A stretch of 64,000 nucleotides of DNA from JAFTYO01 sp045644765 (GCA_045644765.1 JAZRHM010000013.1:1-64000); one strand, 5' to 3'; positions 16,027 through 25,923 are shown, counted from the stretch's first letter. The notes: generated by a model from the letters alone, not told the origin. Numbers and translations are program-made.

Positions 16027-17266
16027 AACGTAAAGCCTCCACCGGATCATATTTTGCTGCTCTGTATGCCGGATATAATGTCGCTAAAAATGAAAGCATC
16101 AACGATACTCCGGCAACAATTGCCACTTCATTAAAATCTATCTTAGCAGGCAACTTTGATAAAAAGTATATTTCTGCCGAAAACAACTCACGTCCTGACA
16201 ATCCTTCCAAAAATTGGCGAATGCTTTCAATGTTTTCACAAAACAACACGCCTAAAGCCAAACCTATCAAAGTGCCGATAACACCAATAAAAGCACCATC
16301 AATAAAAAATATACGCATAATCATACCTTTTGTAGCACCCATAGTACGTAGAACAGCAATATCCCGACCTTTGTCTTTTACTAACATAATCAGACCCGTA
16401 ATTATATTAAATGCCGCAACAATGATAATAAGTGTTAATATCAAAAACATCACATTACGTTCAACATCAATTGCATTAAAAAATGCCGAATTAGTTTGCT
16501 TATAATCATAAACATAAGCATCTATGCCTACTCCTTGTTCAATAAGAGCTTTAACCGATGTTAACTCTGTTTCATTATCTAAAGTAACATCAATTTGTTC
16601 TGCAGATTCTGGCATACTAAAATATTTTTGAGCAGCTTCCATCGGCATAAAAATATAATTTGCATCATATTCATACATACCAACATCAAACGTTCCTAAA
16701 ACCTGATAAGATTTCATTCTTGGCATTGTGCCAAATGCCGTCACTTTTCCGTTAGGAGATATAAGCGTAATTTCATCTCCGGGTAAAACACCTAATTTAT
16801 CAGCAAGTCTATTACCTACAACCACCATATTATCACGAAAATTATCTACACTTATTGAAGACATAGCGCTACGCAACACCTGTTTTTTTAACAAATCTTC
16901 TTTATGGATACCCCTAACCATTGCTCCAACGGAACCACTCCTTGAAGATAGTAAAATTTGATTTTCAATCATAGGAATGGCAACTTTAACTCCACCGATT
17001 TTTTCAATATCTTCAACTGCATTTTTATAATCTGTAAAAGGAAATCCTGGAGTTGAAGCAATCATAATATGACCATTAATTCCCAAAATTCTTGACAATA
17101 ATTCACTTTTAAATCCGTTCATTACGGACATAACTATTATAAGCGTTGCGACACCTAATGCGATACCCGTAAAAGCAAAACCGGTTATAACAGAAATAAA
17201 TCCCTCTTTACGTTTGGCCCTTAAATATCGTCCGGCAACCATTCTTTCAAATTTTGAAAATATCAT
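16019..17266 (-). CDS. Lipoprotein-releasing ABC permease LolC/LolE type
   Basis: The inner-membrane subunit of the lipoprotein exporter, 415 residues. It has the family layout: an N-terminal helix after YLRAKRKEGFISVITGFAFTG, a ~200-residue periplasmic domain, then three C-terminal helices (VMFLILTLIIIVAAFNIITG; IGVIGTLIGLALGVLFCEN; VAIVAGVSLMLSFLATLYPA) and the end motif YPAYRAAKYDPVEALRYE. Only one permease gene is present, as in many Alphaproteobacteria, where a single LolC/E-type (LolF-like) subunit probably forms a homodimer with LolD. It overlaps lolD by 8 bases and lies 19 bases downstream of dnaJ. Confidence 0.93.
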   Translation of the reverse strand: MIFSKFERMVAGRYLRAKRKEGFISVITGFAFTGIALGVATLIIVMSVMNGFKSELLSRILGINGHIMIASTPGFPFTDYKNAVEDIEKIGGVKVAIPMIENQILLSSRSGSVGAMVRGIHKEDLLKKQVLRSAMSSISVDNFRDNMVVVGNRLADKLGVLPGDEITLISPNGKVTAFGTMPRMKSYQVLGTFDVGMYEYDANYIFMPMEAAQKYFSMPESAEQIDVTLDNETELTSVKALIEQGVGIDAYVYDYKQTNSAFFNAIDVERNVMFLILTLIIIVAAFNIITGLIMLVKDKGRDIAVLRTMGATKGMIMRIFFIDGAFIGVIGTLIGLALGVLFCENIESIRQFLEGLSGRELFSAEIYFLSKLPAKIDFNEVAIVAGVSLMLSFLATLYPAYRAAKYDPVEALRYE

Positions 17267-17285
17267 ATCTTCTCCTTAGCACACA

Positions 17286-18425
17286 CTATTTGAACAGATC
17301 TTTTATCTTATCCAAAAATGTTTTTATCTCCGGTTGGCAACTGTCATCACCTGTTATATCTCTAAACTCTTCCAATAATTCTCTTTGACGAGATGTTAAA
17401 TTTGTTGGAGTAACAACTTTTAATATAACAAACAAATCTCCCCGTTTATCTGAATTAAGTATACTCATGCCTTCATTTTTAATTCTTAACTTATCTCCCG
17501 TTTGAGCTCCTGCAGATATTTTTATTTCAACCTTTTGGCCATCAATTCCGGGAATTTCAACCTTTCCTCCTAATGTTGCACAGACCATCGATACAGGAAC
17601 GGATGTGTATAAATTTTTATCATCTCTTTCATAAAGTTTATGCTCTTTAATATTGATAAATATATATAAATCGCCTTTAGGTCCTCCGTTTTTACCGGCT
17701 TGTCCGGCACCGGTTATACGCATACGTGTATTATCTTCAACACCGGCAGGAACCTTAACTTTCAAAGATTTTTCTACTCTTACAACCCCTTCACCATGGC
17801 ATTCTCGACATTTATCTTTTACAACTTTTCCCTCACCTCTACATCTTGGGCACACTGTTTCAAATACAAAAAAGCCACCCTGCTGAGTACGAACTTTACC
17901 ACTTCCATGACACATATCACAAACAGGAGCTTCTTTACCATCTGCGGTACCATGTCCGGAACATTTTTCGCAAGTTTGGGTTGTACGAACGGTTATTTCT
18001 TTTTCAACGCCGGTAAAGGCTTCTTCTAATGATATTTCTAATGCATAGCTCAAATCTTCTCCGCGTTTAGGTCCGTTTTTACGGGCAGAACGCATACCAC
18101 CGCCCATAAAATCATTAAACACATTAGAAAATAAATCTGATAAATCTTCTGCATTAAAACCAAAACCGCCACCAAACGGATTTCCACCGCCCATACCGCC
18201 TTGGAACGCTTGATGTCCATATCTGTCATATGCGGCACGTTTTTGATCATCTTTTAAAACTTCATAAGCCTCGTTTATCTCTTTAAAACGTTGTTCAGCT
18301 TTTTTATCATCAGGATTTCTATCCGGATGATATTTCATTGCCAACTTTCTGAACGAACGCTTAATCTCATCTGCGTTCGCATTTTTATCCACTTCCAAAA
18401 GCTCGTAATAATCTTTCTCACTCAT
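17286..18425 (-). CDS. dnaJ: Chaperone DnaJ (Hsp40)
   Basis: The co-chaperone that delivers unfolded clients to DnaK and stimulates its ATPase. The 379-residue protein is a complete type I Hsp40: J-domain at residues 1-70 with HPD in KYHPDRNPDD, a Gly/Phe-rich region (GGMGGGNPFGGGFGF), four CxxCxGxG zinc repeats (CEKCSGHG, CDMCHGSG, CPRCRGEG, CRECHGEG), and two C-terminal beta domains. dnaK is not adjacent, which is unusual since dnaKJ is common in Alphaproteobacteria; the neighbours are a DHH phosphoesterase and the Lol genes. The ATG is preceded by AAAGATGAG-type sequence. Confidence 0.98.
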   Translation of the reverse strand: MSEKDYYELLEVDKNANADEIKRSFRKLAMKYHPDRNPDDKKAEQRFKEINEAYEVLKDDQKRAAYDRYGHQAFQGGMGGGNPFGGGFGFNAEDLSDLFSNVFNDFMGGGMRSARKNGPKRGEDLSYALEISLEEAFTGVEKEITVRTTQTCEKCSGHGTADGKEAPVCDMCHGSGKVRTQQGGFFVFETVCPRCRGEGKVVKDKCRECHGEGVVRVEKSLKVKVPAGVEDNTRMRITGAGQAGKNGGPKGDLYIFINIKEHKLYERDDKNLYTSVPVSMVCATLGGKVEIPGIDGQKVEIKISAGAQTGDKLRIKNEGMSILNSDKRGDLFVILKVVTPTNLTSRQRELLEEFRDITGDDSCQPEIKTFLDKIKDLFK

Positions 18426-18448
18426 CTTTATATACCCGATTATTGATT

Positions 18449-19336
18449 TTACTGATTTAACAATTTGGGACTAACCCACATTTTACCGTTTCGTAAAAAT
18501 TCAGGTAATTCTTTCAACGACGAAGCACCTGCTGCTTTTGCATGGCCGCCACCACCAAATTTTTCAGCAATTTTTGACACGTCTACATCATCTTTTGCCG
18601 TATAAAATGATAAATTCCAACAGTTTTTCTTATTCATAAAGAAATTTATCATAACATCATAATCTTTAATATTATCAAGAGAATCATAAAACTCTGAATA
18701 TCCTTGCGGCATATTGGCACAAATACACTTGTATCCTTCAAACTCGCTAACAAAAGCCTCTGCTCTTACAAGTCTGAAATTACGATTTCTGATATAAGAT
18801 AATATGGCTTTACCTTTTTCAACCATTGAATCTATATCCATTGTGTCTTCTATAAGTTCTTTCCATACTTTATCCGTAGGTCTGTTTACACCTATTGCCT
18901 GCATTGCATATTCAAAGGCTCGCACCCTTTTATCTCTTAAATCAAATATATCGTTTAACCCTAAAAGCCTAATTCCTAGGGGCAACTCTTTGTTGGGATA
19001 AAAATATTCCCAAGTTAAAATCATTGCTGCCGTTCCGACACGCCTTATTCCCTTAATTGGTTCCAAACCTTCCGATTTTAATTTGTTTTCATATTGCTCA
19101 ATAACTGAAATATGATGATCTATCCACACAAAATCTTTTTCTTGACTTAACTTAAACATAAAATCAACCGGCAATGATATATCGCATACCACGATTTTAT
19201 CGTGTTTTAATATTTCATCATAAGGAATCTCCATATCATGATTTAATCCTAAAAGCTCAATTTCAGGATATATACTTTTAACAATAGCGGCGGATCCCTT
19301 TCCGTCATGATCAGCAATATGATATATACAAAGCAT
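18449..19336 (-). CDS. DHH/DHHA1 family phosphoesterase
   Basis: A cytoplasmic phosphodiesterase-fold protein of 295 residues, perhaps an oligoribonuclease (NrnA/NrnB-like) or a cyclic-dinucleotide product hydrolase. The DHH domain shows ADHDGKG (D9, D11), CDIS (D52) and WIDHHIS (D73-H74-H75), the metal-binding set. The C-terminal DHHA1 domain has the substrate-binding FGGGGHAKAAG. It is much shorter than RecJ and lacks its OB domain. It lies between the MBL/TatD genes and dnaJ on the same strand with short gaps (16 and 23 bases), so co-transcription is likely. The exact substrate is not readable. Confidence 0.85.
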   Translation of the reverse strand: MLCIYHIADHDGKGSAAIVKSIYPEIELLGLNHDMEIPYDEILKHDKIVVCDISLPVDFMFKLSQEKDFVWIDHHISVIEQYENKLKSEGLEPIKGIRRVGTAAMILTWEYFYPNKELPLGIRLLGLNDIFDLRDKRVRAFEYAMQAIGVNRPTDKVWKELIEDTMDIDSMVEKGKAILSYIRNRNFRLVRAEAFVSEFEGYKCICANMPQGYSEFYDSLDNIKDYDVMINFFMNKKNCWNLSFYTAKDDVDVSKIAEKFGGGGHAKAAGASSLKELPEFLRNGKMWVSPKLLNQ

Positions 19337-19352
19337 CTTTATTTCCTTTTAT

Positions 19353-20135
19353 TTAAAACTCCACTACCATATTATCATAGGCTGGTAAAACATTTTCAGG
19401 TGTTAAGTTATTAACGTTATCGTAATCACATTCTACAGCCATATGATTTATAATTGTTCTATCAGGATTGATTATCCTAACATATTCTAACAAATTTTCA
19501 AGCCCCATATGATAATGCTTCTTCCACTTAGATTTTATACTTGTAAGTGGCATTACCATTAATTTAGGATTTTTTTCTATCAAACGCAAGCTTGTATCTT
19601 CAATTTGTAAACAATCAGCAATATATACAAGTTCATTATCATTAAATATGTATCCGTTTGTAGTAACCGGATGACCCGATAATTTTATCGGAACAATCTT
19701 AACCCCTTTCACATAAAACGGCTTTGTAAATTCAACAACATTAAGTGATAGACTTGCTTTACATGGATTGAACTTATCTGTTACCAAATAAGGAAACCTA
19801 TTTTTTATAACCTCTATTGTATCAAAATTAGAATATACTTCTATTGATTGTTTTGATATTCGGTTTAAATCTCTTAAATCATCAATTCCGTGCAAATGAT
19901 CAGCATGCGAATGTGTATACAAAACAGCATCAATATGTCTGATATTATTATCCAACAGTTGCCAATGTATATCCGGTGACGTATCTATCAAAAACTTTAC
20001 ACCTTCAATTTCAACATATACACTTGTACGTCTGCGTCTGTTTTTAGGATTATTCGGATTGCAATCACCCCAACCTGATGCCAATGACGGCACACCAGGA
20101 GCTGAACCACTACCCAATATAATAACTCTATTCAT
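19353..20135 (-). CDS. Metallo-beta-lactamase fold hydrolase (PhnP-like)
   Basis: A cytoplasmic metal-dependent phosphodiesterase-like hydrolase, 260 residues. It has THSHADHLHGIDDLR, with H75-x-H77-x-D79-H80 as ligands, then SGHPV, YIADC and a late INHMAVECDYDNV stretch that supply further ligands. The N-terminal GSGSAPGVPSLASGWGDC is typical of the PhnP/YcbX-type MBL next to tatD in Alphaproteobacteria. Its start overlaps the tatD end by 8 bases, so translation is probably coupled. Family known, substrate unknown. Confidence 0.88.
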   Translation of the reverse strand: MNRVIILGSGSAPGVPSLASGWGDCNPNNPKNRRRRTSVYVEIEGVKFLIDTSPDIHWQLLDNNIRHIDAVLYTHSHADHLHGIDDLRDLNRISKQSIEVYSNFDTIEVIKNRFPYLVTDKFNPCKASLSLNVVEFTKPFYVKGVKIVPIKLSGHPVTTNGYIFNDNELVYIADCLQIEDTSLRLIEKNPKLMVMPLTSIKSKWKKHYHMGLENLLEYVRIINPDRTIINHMAVECDYDNVNNLTPENVLPAYDNMVVEF

Positions 20136-20913
20136 TTAACAGACCTTTCTTATTTATCTTTGTAAACAAATTAAAAAAGTTTGATGTTGTTATATCTGAT
20201 ATTATATTAAAATCAACTTCTTTTATCTGTGCTAAACATTTTGCCGTATGTACAACATATGATGGCTCATTTACCTTTCCTCTTTTAGGAACAGGAGCTA
20301 AATATGGCGTATCTGTTTCTATCAACAACCTATCAAGAGGAACTTTAACAAAACTATCTCTAATATCCGAGGCCGAATTAAAGGTTATAATTCCGGAAGC
20401 TGATATATAAAAACCAATATCAAGAGCTGTTTTGGCCAACTCCCAAGATGAAGAAAAGCAATGAATAACACCGCTAAACGGCTTCCGCTTATATGAAGAT
20501 GTCAAAATATCTATCATATCATCATCTGATTGTCTGTTATGAATAATTATCGGTAAATTACTTTCTTGTGCTGCTTTTATCATCTCTTGCAAAACTTTTA
20601 TTTGCACATCTTTGGGGCTAAAATCATAATAATAATCAAGTCCGCACTCCCCAATTGCCACAACTTTATCATACACCACATTTTTTAAAACATCATCAGC
20701 CTTAATATTTTCATAATCTTTTGCATCATGAGGGTGAACACCGCTTACGGTATAAATATTTTCAAATCTGTTACATATATTCAAGCTTTGTTCCAGTTCA
20801 TCAAACTTTCCTCCCGCATTGAGCATCAGCTCAACTCCGCTATCTTTAGCACGTTTGACTACTTCCTCCAAATTATCAACAGAATTTAAATGACAATGAC
20901 TATCTATCAACAT
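20128..20913 (-). CDS. tatD: TatD family metal-dependent DNase
   Basis: A TIM-barrel metal-dependent hydrolase of the TatD/YcfH family, with 3'-5' exonuclease activity in studied members. The 261-residue protein begins MLIDSHCHLN (H6-x-H8), followed by GECGLDYYYD, IIIHNRQSDDD, IHCFSSSWE and IETDTPYLAP, so the metal ligands are complete. The ATG directly abuts the holB TAG stop, and the gene end overlaps the MBL gene. In many related genomes metG lies between holB and tatD; here it does not. Confidence 0.95.
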   Translation of the reverse strand: MLIDSHCHLNSVDNLEEVVKRAKDSGVELMLNAGGKFDELEQSLNICNRFENIYTVSGVHPHDAKDYENIKADDVLKNVVYDKVVAIGECGLDYYYDFSPKDVQIKVLQEMIKAAQESNLPIIIHNRQSDDDMIDILTSSYKRKPFSGVIHCFSSSWELAKTALDIGFYISASGIITFNSASDIRDSFVKVPLDRLLIETDTPYLAPVPKRGKVNEPSYVVHTAKCLAQIKEVDFNIISDITTSNFFNLFTKINKKGLLNE

Positions 20914-21957
20914 CTACATTGCCTTACATATTGTATTGATTATATTTATCATAGCTTGTTTTTTATCCATATTCAGATTTATTGTATCTGCAAAAATAAC
21001 TCTTACCTTATCCCATGCTTGTCCTAATTCTTCAATATGTTCACCGCCCAACATCATATCTGAAACAAATTTTGTAACCAATTCTTGCAATAGATCCCAA
21101 ACATTTTCATCTTTTGATGCCATTGTTGACAATTCGATTGCTTTTACAATATCAAAATCTTTTCCGGCAAAAAATAAATTTTCTAACATTTGATAAAGAA
21201 GTAATCCGCCGTTATCTGCATAGTTGATTGCTTTTCCGATACTACCGGAACAAATTTGTGATAATTTTTCCACCTCAATTTCAGAAAGTTCCGGACGATA
21301 ACGGCGTAACAGAGATGATACAATATTTGTATCCAAAGCCGACAAATTTATCTTTGCACATCTCGATTTTATTGTTGGTAAAAGTTTATTAGGGTTATGA
21401 GAAATAAGAAGCAAAATGCTTTTTGCCGGCGGTTCTTCCAAAATTTTTAACAAAGCATTGGCTGCACTCAAATTCATATCATCGGCGCAATCAATAATTA
21501 CAACACGCCAATTACCGTCAAAAGATTTTTTGCCTAAAAAATCATTCACAATTCTTATCTCATCAACTTTAATTACAGACGATTTTTTTAAGTTTTTCAG
21601 ATCTTCTTCGTCTAATGCTTCACCTTCTTTTATTGCTTTTATTATTTTTTTCTTATCCGTATCAATAAAATCTCGCTCAATAATTTTTAAATCCGGATGC
21701 GAATTTGATGCTATCAGTTTAAAAACAGGATGATTTTCAGTTATATTAATTGATGCATATTCATTTGTCTGTTCATTACCTACTGCTAATAAAAAGCGAG
21801 CTATTTTATAAGCAAATGTTGCTTTTCCGATACCTTTAGGTCCACTTATAAGCCACGAATTGTGTAATGTTCCCTGCTTAAAAGCATTCAAAAACTTATC
21901 AAGAGCATCATCTTGACCTAAAAGATAGGAATTTTGGTGAGGTAAAATATTTTCCAT
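20914..21957 (-). CDS. holB: DNA polymerase III delta-prime subunit
   Basis: Part of the clamp loader that places the beta clamp on primed DNA. The 347-residue protein has a P-loop-like SGPKGIGKATFAYK near residue 40, the IIDCADDMNLSAANALLKILEEPP Walker B/sensor stretch and LLISHNPNKLLPTIKSRC (the SRC motif). The four-Cys zinc module usual in DnaX/delta-prime is not evident; that region is replaced by a charged stretch. It lies between tmk and tatD with 3- and 0-base gaps, the usual order. Confidence 0.92.
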   Translation of the reverse strand: MENILPHQNSYLLGQDDALDKFLNAFKQGTLHNSWLISGPKGIGKATFAYKIARFLLAVGNEQTNEYASINITENHPVFKLIASNSHPDLKIIERDFIDTDKKKIIKAIKEGEALDEEDLKNLKKSSVIKVDEIRIVNDFLGKKSFDGNWRVVIIDCADDMNLSAANALLKILEEPPAKSILLLISHNPNKLLPTIKSRCAKINLSALDTNIVSSLLRRYRPELSEIEVEKLSQICSGSIGKAINYADNGGLLLYQMLENLFFAGKDFDIVKAIELSTMASKDENVWDLLQELVTKFVSDMMLGGEHIEELGQAWDKVRVIFADTINLNMDKKQAMINIINTICKAM

Positions 21958-21960
21958 AAA

Positions 21961-22605
21961 TTACAATCCGAATTTTTGGGTTACAACTTCTACAATGTCA
22001 GAATGCAAATCTTCAATGCTTTTATTTGCATCTAAAACGATACATCTGTCAGGTTCTTCTTTTGCAATCTCTAAATATCCTCTTCTTAAGTTTTCGTGCC
22101 AAATAAGTTCTCTGTTTTCATTTCTTGTTTCTTTATTAAGCATAGTTTCAGCCTTTTTAAACGATCTGGCTAAACCTATCTTAGGATCGATATCCAACAC
22201 TATTGTCAAATCAGGCTTAAAGTTTCCGACAGCAAAAGAATATAATGTATTTATGTCTTCTTTTGATAACCTTTTATCATAGGCGTAATATTGATAAGCC
22301 ATGGTAGAATCTGCAAATCTGTCACTTAACACCCAACTTCCATTTTTCATGGCAGGCCAAACTTTTTTTACCATGTGTATGCGTCTGTCTGCAAAAAACA
22401 ATAAAGCTTCGGCTTCAGCATCTAGTTTGCTCACTTCTCCTTCAATTAAAATACGCCTCAACTCTAACCCTATATCAGTTCCCCCAGGTTCTTTTGTTAA
22501 GATAATGTCTTTACCTTTTAGTTTAAGAAAATCGGATAATAGTTTGATTTGGGTTGATTTTCCTGTCCCTTCTCCACCCTCAAATGTGATAAATTTACCT
22601 AACAT
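21961..22605 (-). CDS. tmk: Thymidylate kinase
   Basis: Phosphorylates dTMP to dTDP with ATP. The 214-residue enzyme shows the P-loop FEGGEGTGKSTQ (residues 8-19), the EPGGTDIG loop, the dTMP-binding DRFADSTMAYQYY and the LID region near LARSFKKAE. Its ATG overlaps the dacA stop as TAATG, so translation is coupled; holB follows after 3 bases. The tmk-holB pairing is widely conserved. Confidence 0.97.
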   Translation of the reverse strand: MLGKFITFEGGEGTGKSTQIKLLSDFLKLKGKDIILTKEPGGTDIGLELRRILIEGEVSKLDAEAEALLFFADRRIHMVKKVWPAMKNGSWVLSDRFADSTMAYQYYAYDKRLSKEDINTLYSFAVGNFKPDLTIVLDIDPKIGLARSFKKAETMLNKETRNENRELIWHENLRRGYLEIAKEEPDRCIVLDANKSIEDLHSDIVEVVTQKFGL

Positions 22606-23750
22606 TACTTATTTCCCAATACTAAATATTTTAAATTAGCAACAAATTTTTGAAACACTCCAATTTGTTCAACATCATTTTTTGCCAATAACGGAAAATC
22701 CTTTTCTGATCCTTCAGAATCGATTAGTATAAGTTCTCCTATTGTGTCTCCTTTTTTTATCGGAGCTTTAACAGGTTCTTTATAACGAACTTTCAATTCA
22801 TATTTATTACGCAAGCTTCTTTTAATCGTTTCTGTTATATCATACGGCACAACCATTTCAACCGTTTTGTTCTGTCCGTACCATACATTTGCTGTTGCTA
22901 CAACATCACCTTTATTTAATATTTTATAATTGTTAAACTCTCTAAAACCATAATTCATCAGCTTTTCCGTTTCTTCGGAACGCTCCTTATTACTTGCCAT
23001 ACCACTCATAACACCAATTAAGCGACGACCATTTTTATATGCCGATGCACTAAGACAAAATCCAGCTTCGTCTGTGTGCCCGGTTTTCAACCCATCGGCA
23101 GCATCCATACTATATAACAATGGATTTCTGTTAGATTGTTTGATATTGTTATGTGTAAACTCTTTTTGTGAAAATAAGTGATAATATTCACCAAAATCTC
23201 TAATCAATAATTTTGAAAGAACAGCTAAATCTTCAACCGACATTTTATGATCCGGATGTGGCCATCCTGTTGAATTTGCAAAATTACTGTTTTTTAATCC
23301 TATTTTTTCAGCCGTTTCATTCATCAAAACCGTAAAATCCTCTTCAGAACCGGCAATATTTTCAGCCACAACTATACAAGCATCATTACCTGACTGAATG
23401 ATGATACCTTTAAGTAAATCTTCAACAGTTACCTTTTCACCTATTTTTAAAAACATGGTTGAACTGCCACTTGCCGCTCCTCCTTTACGCCAAGCATTTT
23501 CACTGACTGTAAAAACATCATCTAAAGAAAGTAAACCACTTTTTATTTTATCAAAAACGACATAAATTGTCATCAATTTACTCATTGAAGCAGGTGCCAC
23601 TTTAACATCATGATTTTTTGTATATATATACGCACCTGTATCATAATCCATTAATATAGCATTTTTTGCCGCTGTTTCAAAACAAAAGGCCTCTGTTGAT
23701 ATCAGAGTACTCAAAAATGTATAAGCTAACAATTTAAATTTGTTTTTCAT
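22605..23750 (-). CDS. dacA: D-alanyl-D-alanine carboxypeptidase (PBP5/6 type)
   Basis: Trims the terminal D-Ala from peptidoglycan pentapeptides in the periplasm. It has a signal peptide (MKNKFKLLAYTFLSTLISTEAFC), then the penicillin-binding triad: SxxK as S55-M-S-K58, SGN in IIQSGNDAC and KTG in LKTGHTDEAG. The 381-residue length fits the S11 family with the C-terminal beta domain; the end (KFVANLKYLVLG) could be the membrane-anchoring amphipathic helix. It sits between rlpA and tmk in the conserved cluster. The dacA/dacC/dacF names cannot be separated by sequence here. Confidence 0.94.
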   Translation of the reverse strand: MKNKFKLLAYTFLSTLISTEAFCFETAAKNAILMDYDTGAYIYTKNHDVKVAPASMSKLMTIYVVFDKIKSGLLSLDDVFTVSENAWRKGGAASGSSTMFLKIGEKVTVEDLLKGIIIQSGNDACIVVAENIAGSEEDFTVLMNETAEKIGLKNSNFANSTGWPHPDHKMSVEDLAVLSKLLIRDFGEYYHLFSQKEFTHNNIKQSNRNPLLYSMDAADGLKTGHTDEAGFCLSASAYKNGRRLIGVMSGMASNKERSEETEKLMNYGFREFNNYKILNKGDVVATANVWYGQNKTVEMVVPYDITETIKRSLRNKYELKVRYKEPVKAPIKKGDTIGELILIDSEGSEKDFPLLAKNDVEQIGVFQKFVANLKYLVLGNK

Positions 23751-23762
23751 AAAAAATCTCCT

Positions 23763-24584
23763 TTAGTTTTTAACTATTCTTGCATCATAAATACCATAAT
23801 TTCTAATTTTATTTAACATAACATCTGCATCTTCTTTATATGAAAATGGTCCAATCCTTACTCTATAAAATGTTGCACCGTTTAAATCAATTTCTTTTAC
23901 TTCGCTTGTACCAAATTGACAAAGTCTTGAATTTAAATTATCTGCTAAATCTTTTTGTGAAAAAGAACCTGCTTGAACATAATAGATTGTATTTGTACTA
24001 TTTTCTTCAGAGCTCGATTGTTTCATTACAGGTATTTTTGAAACATTAGGAACCTTTTGCCCAAGTAATGCAGCTTTTAATGCTTTACTCTCTTCTGCCA
24101 TGATTTCAACTTTTACTTTTGTTATACCTTTAGTTTGATATCCTAAAAGTTGGGCCCCACGTTTTGAAATATCAATTATACGTTCTTTAGCGTACGGCCC
24201 TCTATCATTAACTCTTAATACCAAAGAACGACCATTTTCCAAATTTGTAACCTTAACTATAGATGGCAAAGGCAAGGTTCTATGTGCAGCTGTCAACGTA
24301 TTCATATCATAAACTTCGCCATTAGCTGTTTTCTTTGCATGGAAATCTTCTCCATACCAACTAGCCATGCCTACTTCCGAATATGAATAATCTTCTTTAG
24401 GATAATACCATCTTCCCATAATTTTGTACGGATTACCAACTTTATAACTTCCACCATAACTTTTAATAGCAATTGCTTGAGCTTGTGGTGACAAGCCACT
24501 TAATTCCGGCGTACCTTTCGAAGCACAACCACTCAAAAATAAGAGTGCTAATAAAGTTAGTATTTTAATTTGCTTTAATTTCAT
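23763..24584 (-). CDS. rlpA: RlpA-like septal lipoprotein with SPOR domain
   Basis: An outer-membrane lipoprotein that, in studied members, cuts denuded glycan strands at the septum. The signal is lipoprotein type (LLFLSGC, lipid-bearing Cys20). The double-psi beta-barrel runs about residues 72-160 (ASWYGEDFHAKKTANGE ... VNDRGPYAKERIIDIS), and the C-terminal ~70 residues are a SPOR domain (YYVQAGSFSQKDLADNL ... YRVRIGPF) for binding glycan strands lacking stem peptides. It lies 12 bases before dacA and downstream of mltB. Confidence 0.93.
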   Translation of the reverse strand: MKLKQIKILTLLALLFLSGCASKGTPELSGLSPQAQAIAIKSYGGSYKVGNPYKIMGRWYYPKEDYSYSEVGMASWYGEDFHAKKTANGEVYDMNTLTAAHRTLPLPSIVKVTNLENGRSLVLRVNDRGPYAKERIIDISKRGAQLLGYQTKGITKVKVEIMAEESKALKAALLGQKVPNVSKIPVMKQSSSEENSTNTIYYVQAGSFSQKDLADNLNSRLCQFGTSEVKEIDLNGATFYRVRIGPFSYKEDADVMLNKIRNYGIYDARIVKN

Positions 24585-24651
24585 TTATTTTACCGATTTA
24601 TCCTTAACTTACTTTTTTCACATTCATAAAACTTTTTAAAGCTTATTTTTT

Positions 24652-25923
24652 TCATTTTACACATTTCATAGGTTGAACCGGAACCATAAACCCTATTTTG
24701 GGATTATATCTATCAATTTTCAGCAACAATTGATAATCAGGGTACCCATCTTGTTGTATTTTTGCTTTTTTTTGTAAAATTTTTACAGCATCTCTGGTTT
24801 TAGGCCCTAAAATTCCATCTTCTTTTAGCTTTGTACGTAATAATCTGTTTGCAAACTTTTGCACTTTTTTTACTTCTTGATTTGTTAATGCATATTGTCT
24901 CTCAGAACTAAGAGGAATATATTTCTCCGTATTTTTAACATAATCAGCAAGCTTAGCGACTGCTAATGCATAGTTTTCAGAGCGATTCCAAATCATAATC
25001 CGCTTAAAATTTGAAAAAACAATATAAGCCTCACCTTTTTTACCATCCGGAATAATAACCGAAGCCTTTAATTCAGAATCAAGACCAAACTTTTTACCAT
25101 TAGTTTTTCTAATTCCGATTTTTTCCCAATCTGCAAGAGTTTTCACATTTTTATATCCTGTTTGAGTATAATCAAAATTCCAAGGTAAACTCACTTTCAT
25201 TCCCCATGGCTCATCTTTCTTCCAACCTAAAGAACTAAGATAATTTGCTGCAGATGCAATCGCATCATCAAAAGAATCCCAAATATCAATTACACCATCA
25301 TTATCATAATCTATCGCATATGCATTATATGTCGATGGCATAAACTGAAAATGTCCCATAGCCCCTGCCCAAGATCCCATCATCTTATCATTTTCCAGTT
25401 CAAATTTTTCCATAATTTTCAAGACATTATAAAGTTCATTCTTAAAAAACTTAGAACGACGATTTTTATAACTTAAGTTTGTTAAACCATCAATTAAGTG
25501 GTATTTACCCTTATTTTGCCCAAAATTAGTTTCAATTGCCCAAAAAGCGGTCAAATAATTAAGGGGCACGCCATACTGTTCTTCTATTTTTTGATATTTT
25601 TTTTGTAATTTTTTATAATGTTTACGAGCTATTTTAACTCTTTTTTCATTTACTAACTTATTTACATAATCTCTTGAAGTTAAAATAAACTCTGTCTGTT
25701 CTTTATCTTTTTGAACAACTTCCGGTTTTTGATGATAATATGTCTGATCTTTATATGCTTTTTGAATGGTCTTCTCATTTATTCCTTTTGAAATCATTTC
25801 TTTTTTTAAGATATCTAGCCACGACAACCATTCCTTCGGTGCTTTTTCATAAGCTTTTACACTGTTTGGAAAAAACAAAAACAGAGCTATTGTTATGATC
25901 GCTATTTTTCGATATAAAGCCAT
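24652..25923 (-). CDS. mltB: Lytic murein transglycosylase B family
   Basis: Cleaves the MurNAc-GlcNAc bond in peptidoglycan. The 423-residue protein starts with a signal peptide (IAIITIALFLFFPNSVKAYE). The catalytic domain has FWAIETNFGQNKG, with the likely catalytic Glu, and GAMGHFQFMPSTYNAYAIDYD. The C-terminus (LRTKLKEDGILGPKTRDAVKILQ) is a PG_binding_1 domain. No lipobox Cys is obvious, so it is probably a soluble periplasmic form. It begins the cluster mltB-rlpA-dacA-tmk-holB-tatD-MBL, all on the minus strand. Confidence 0.93.
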   Translation of the reverse strand: MALYRKIAIITIALFLFFPNSVKAYEKAPKEWLSWLDILKKEMISKGINEKTIQKAYKDQTYYHQKPEVVQKDKEQTEFILTSRDYVNKLVNEKRVKIARKHYKKLQKKYQKIEEQYGVPLNYLTAFWAIETNFGQNKGKYHLIDGLTNLSYKNRRSKFFKNELYNVLKIMEKFELENDKMMGSWAGAMGHFQFMPSTYNAYAIDYDNDGVIDIWDSFDDAIASAANYLSSLGWKKDEPWGMKVSLPWNFDYTQTGYKNVKTLADWEKIGIRKTNGKKFGLDSELKASVIIPDGKKGEAYIVFSNFKRIMIWNRSENYALAVAKLADYVKNTEKYIPLSSERQYALTNQEVKKVQKFANRLLRTKLKEDGILGPKTRDAVKILQKKAKIQQDGYPDYQLLLKIDRYNPKIGFMVPVQPMKCVK

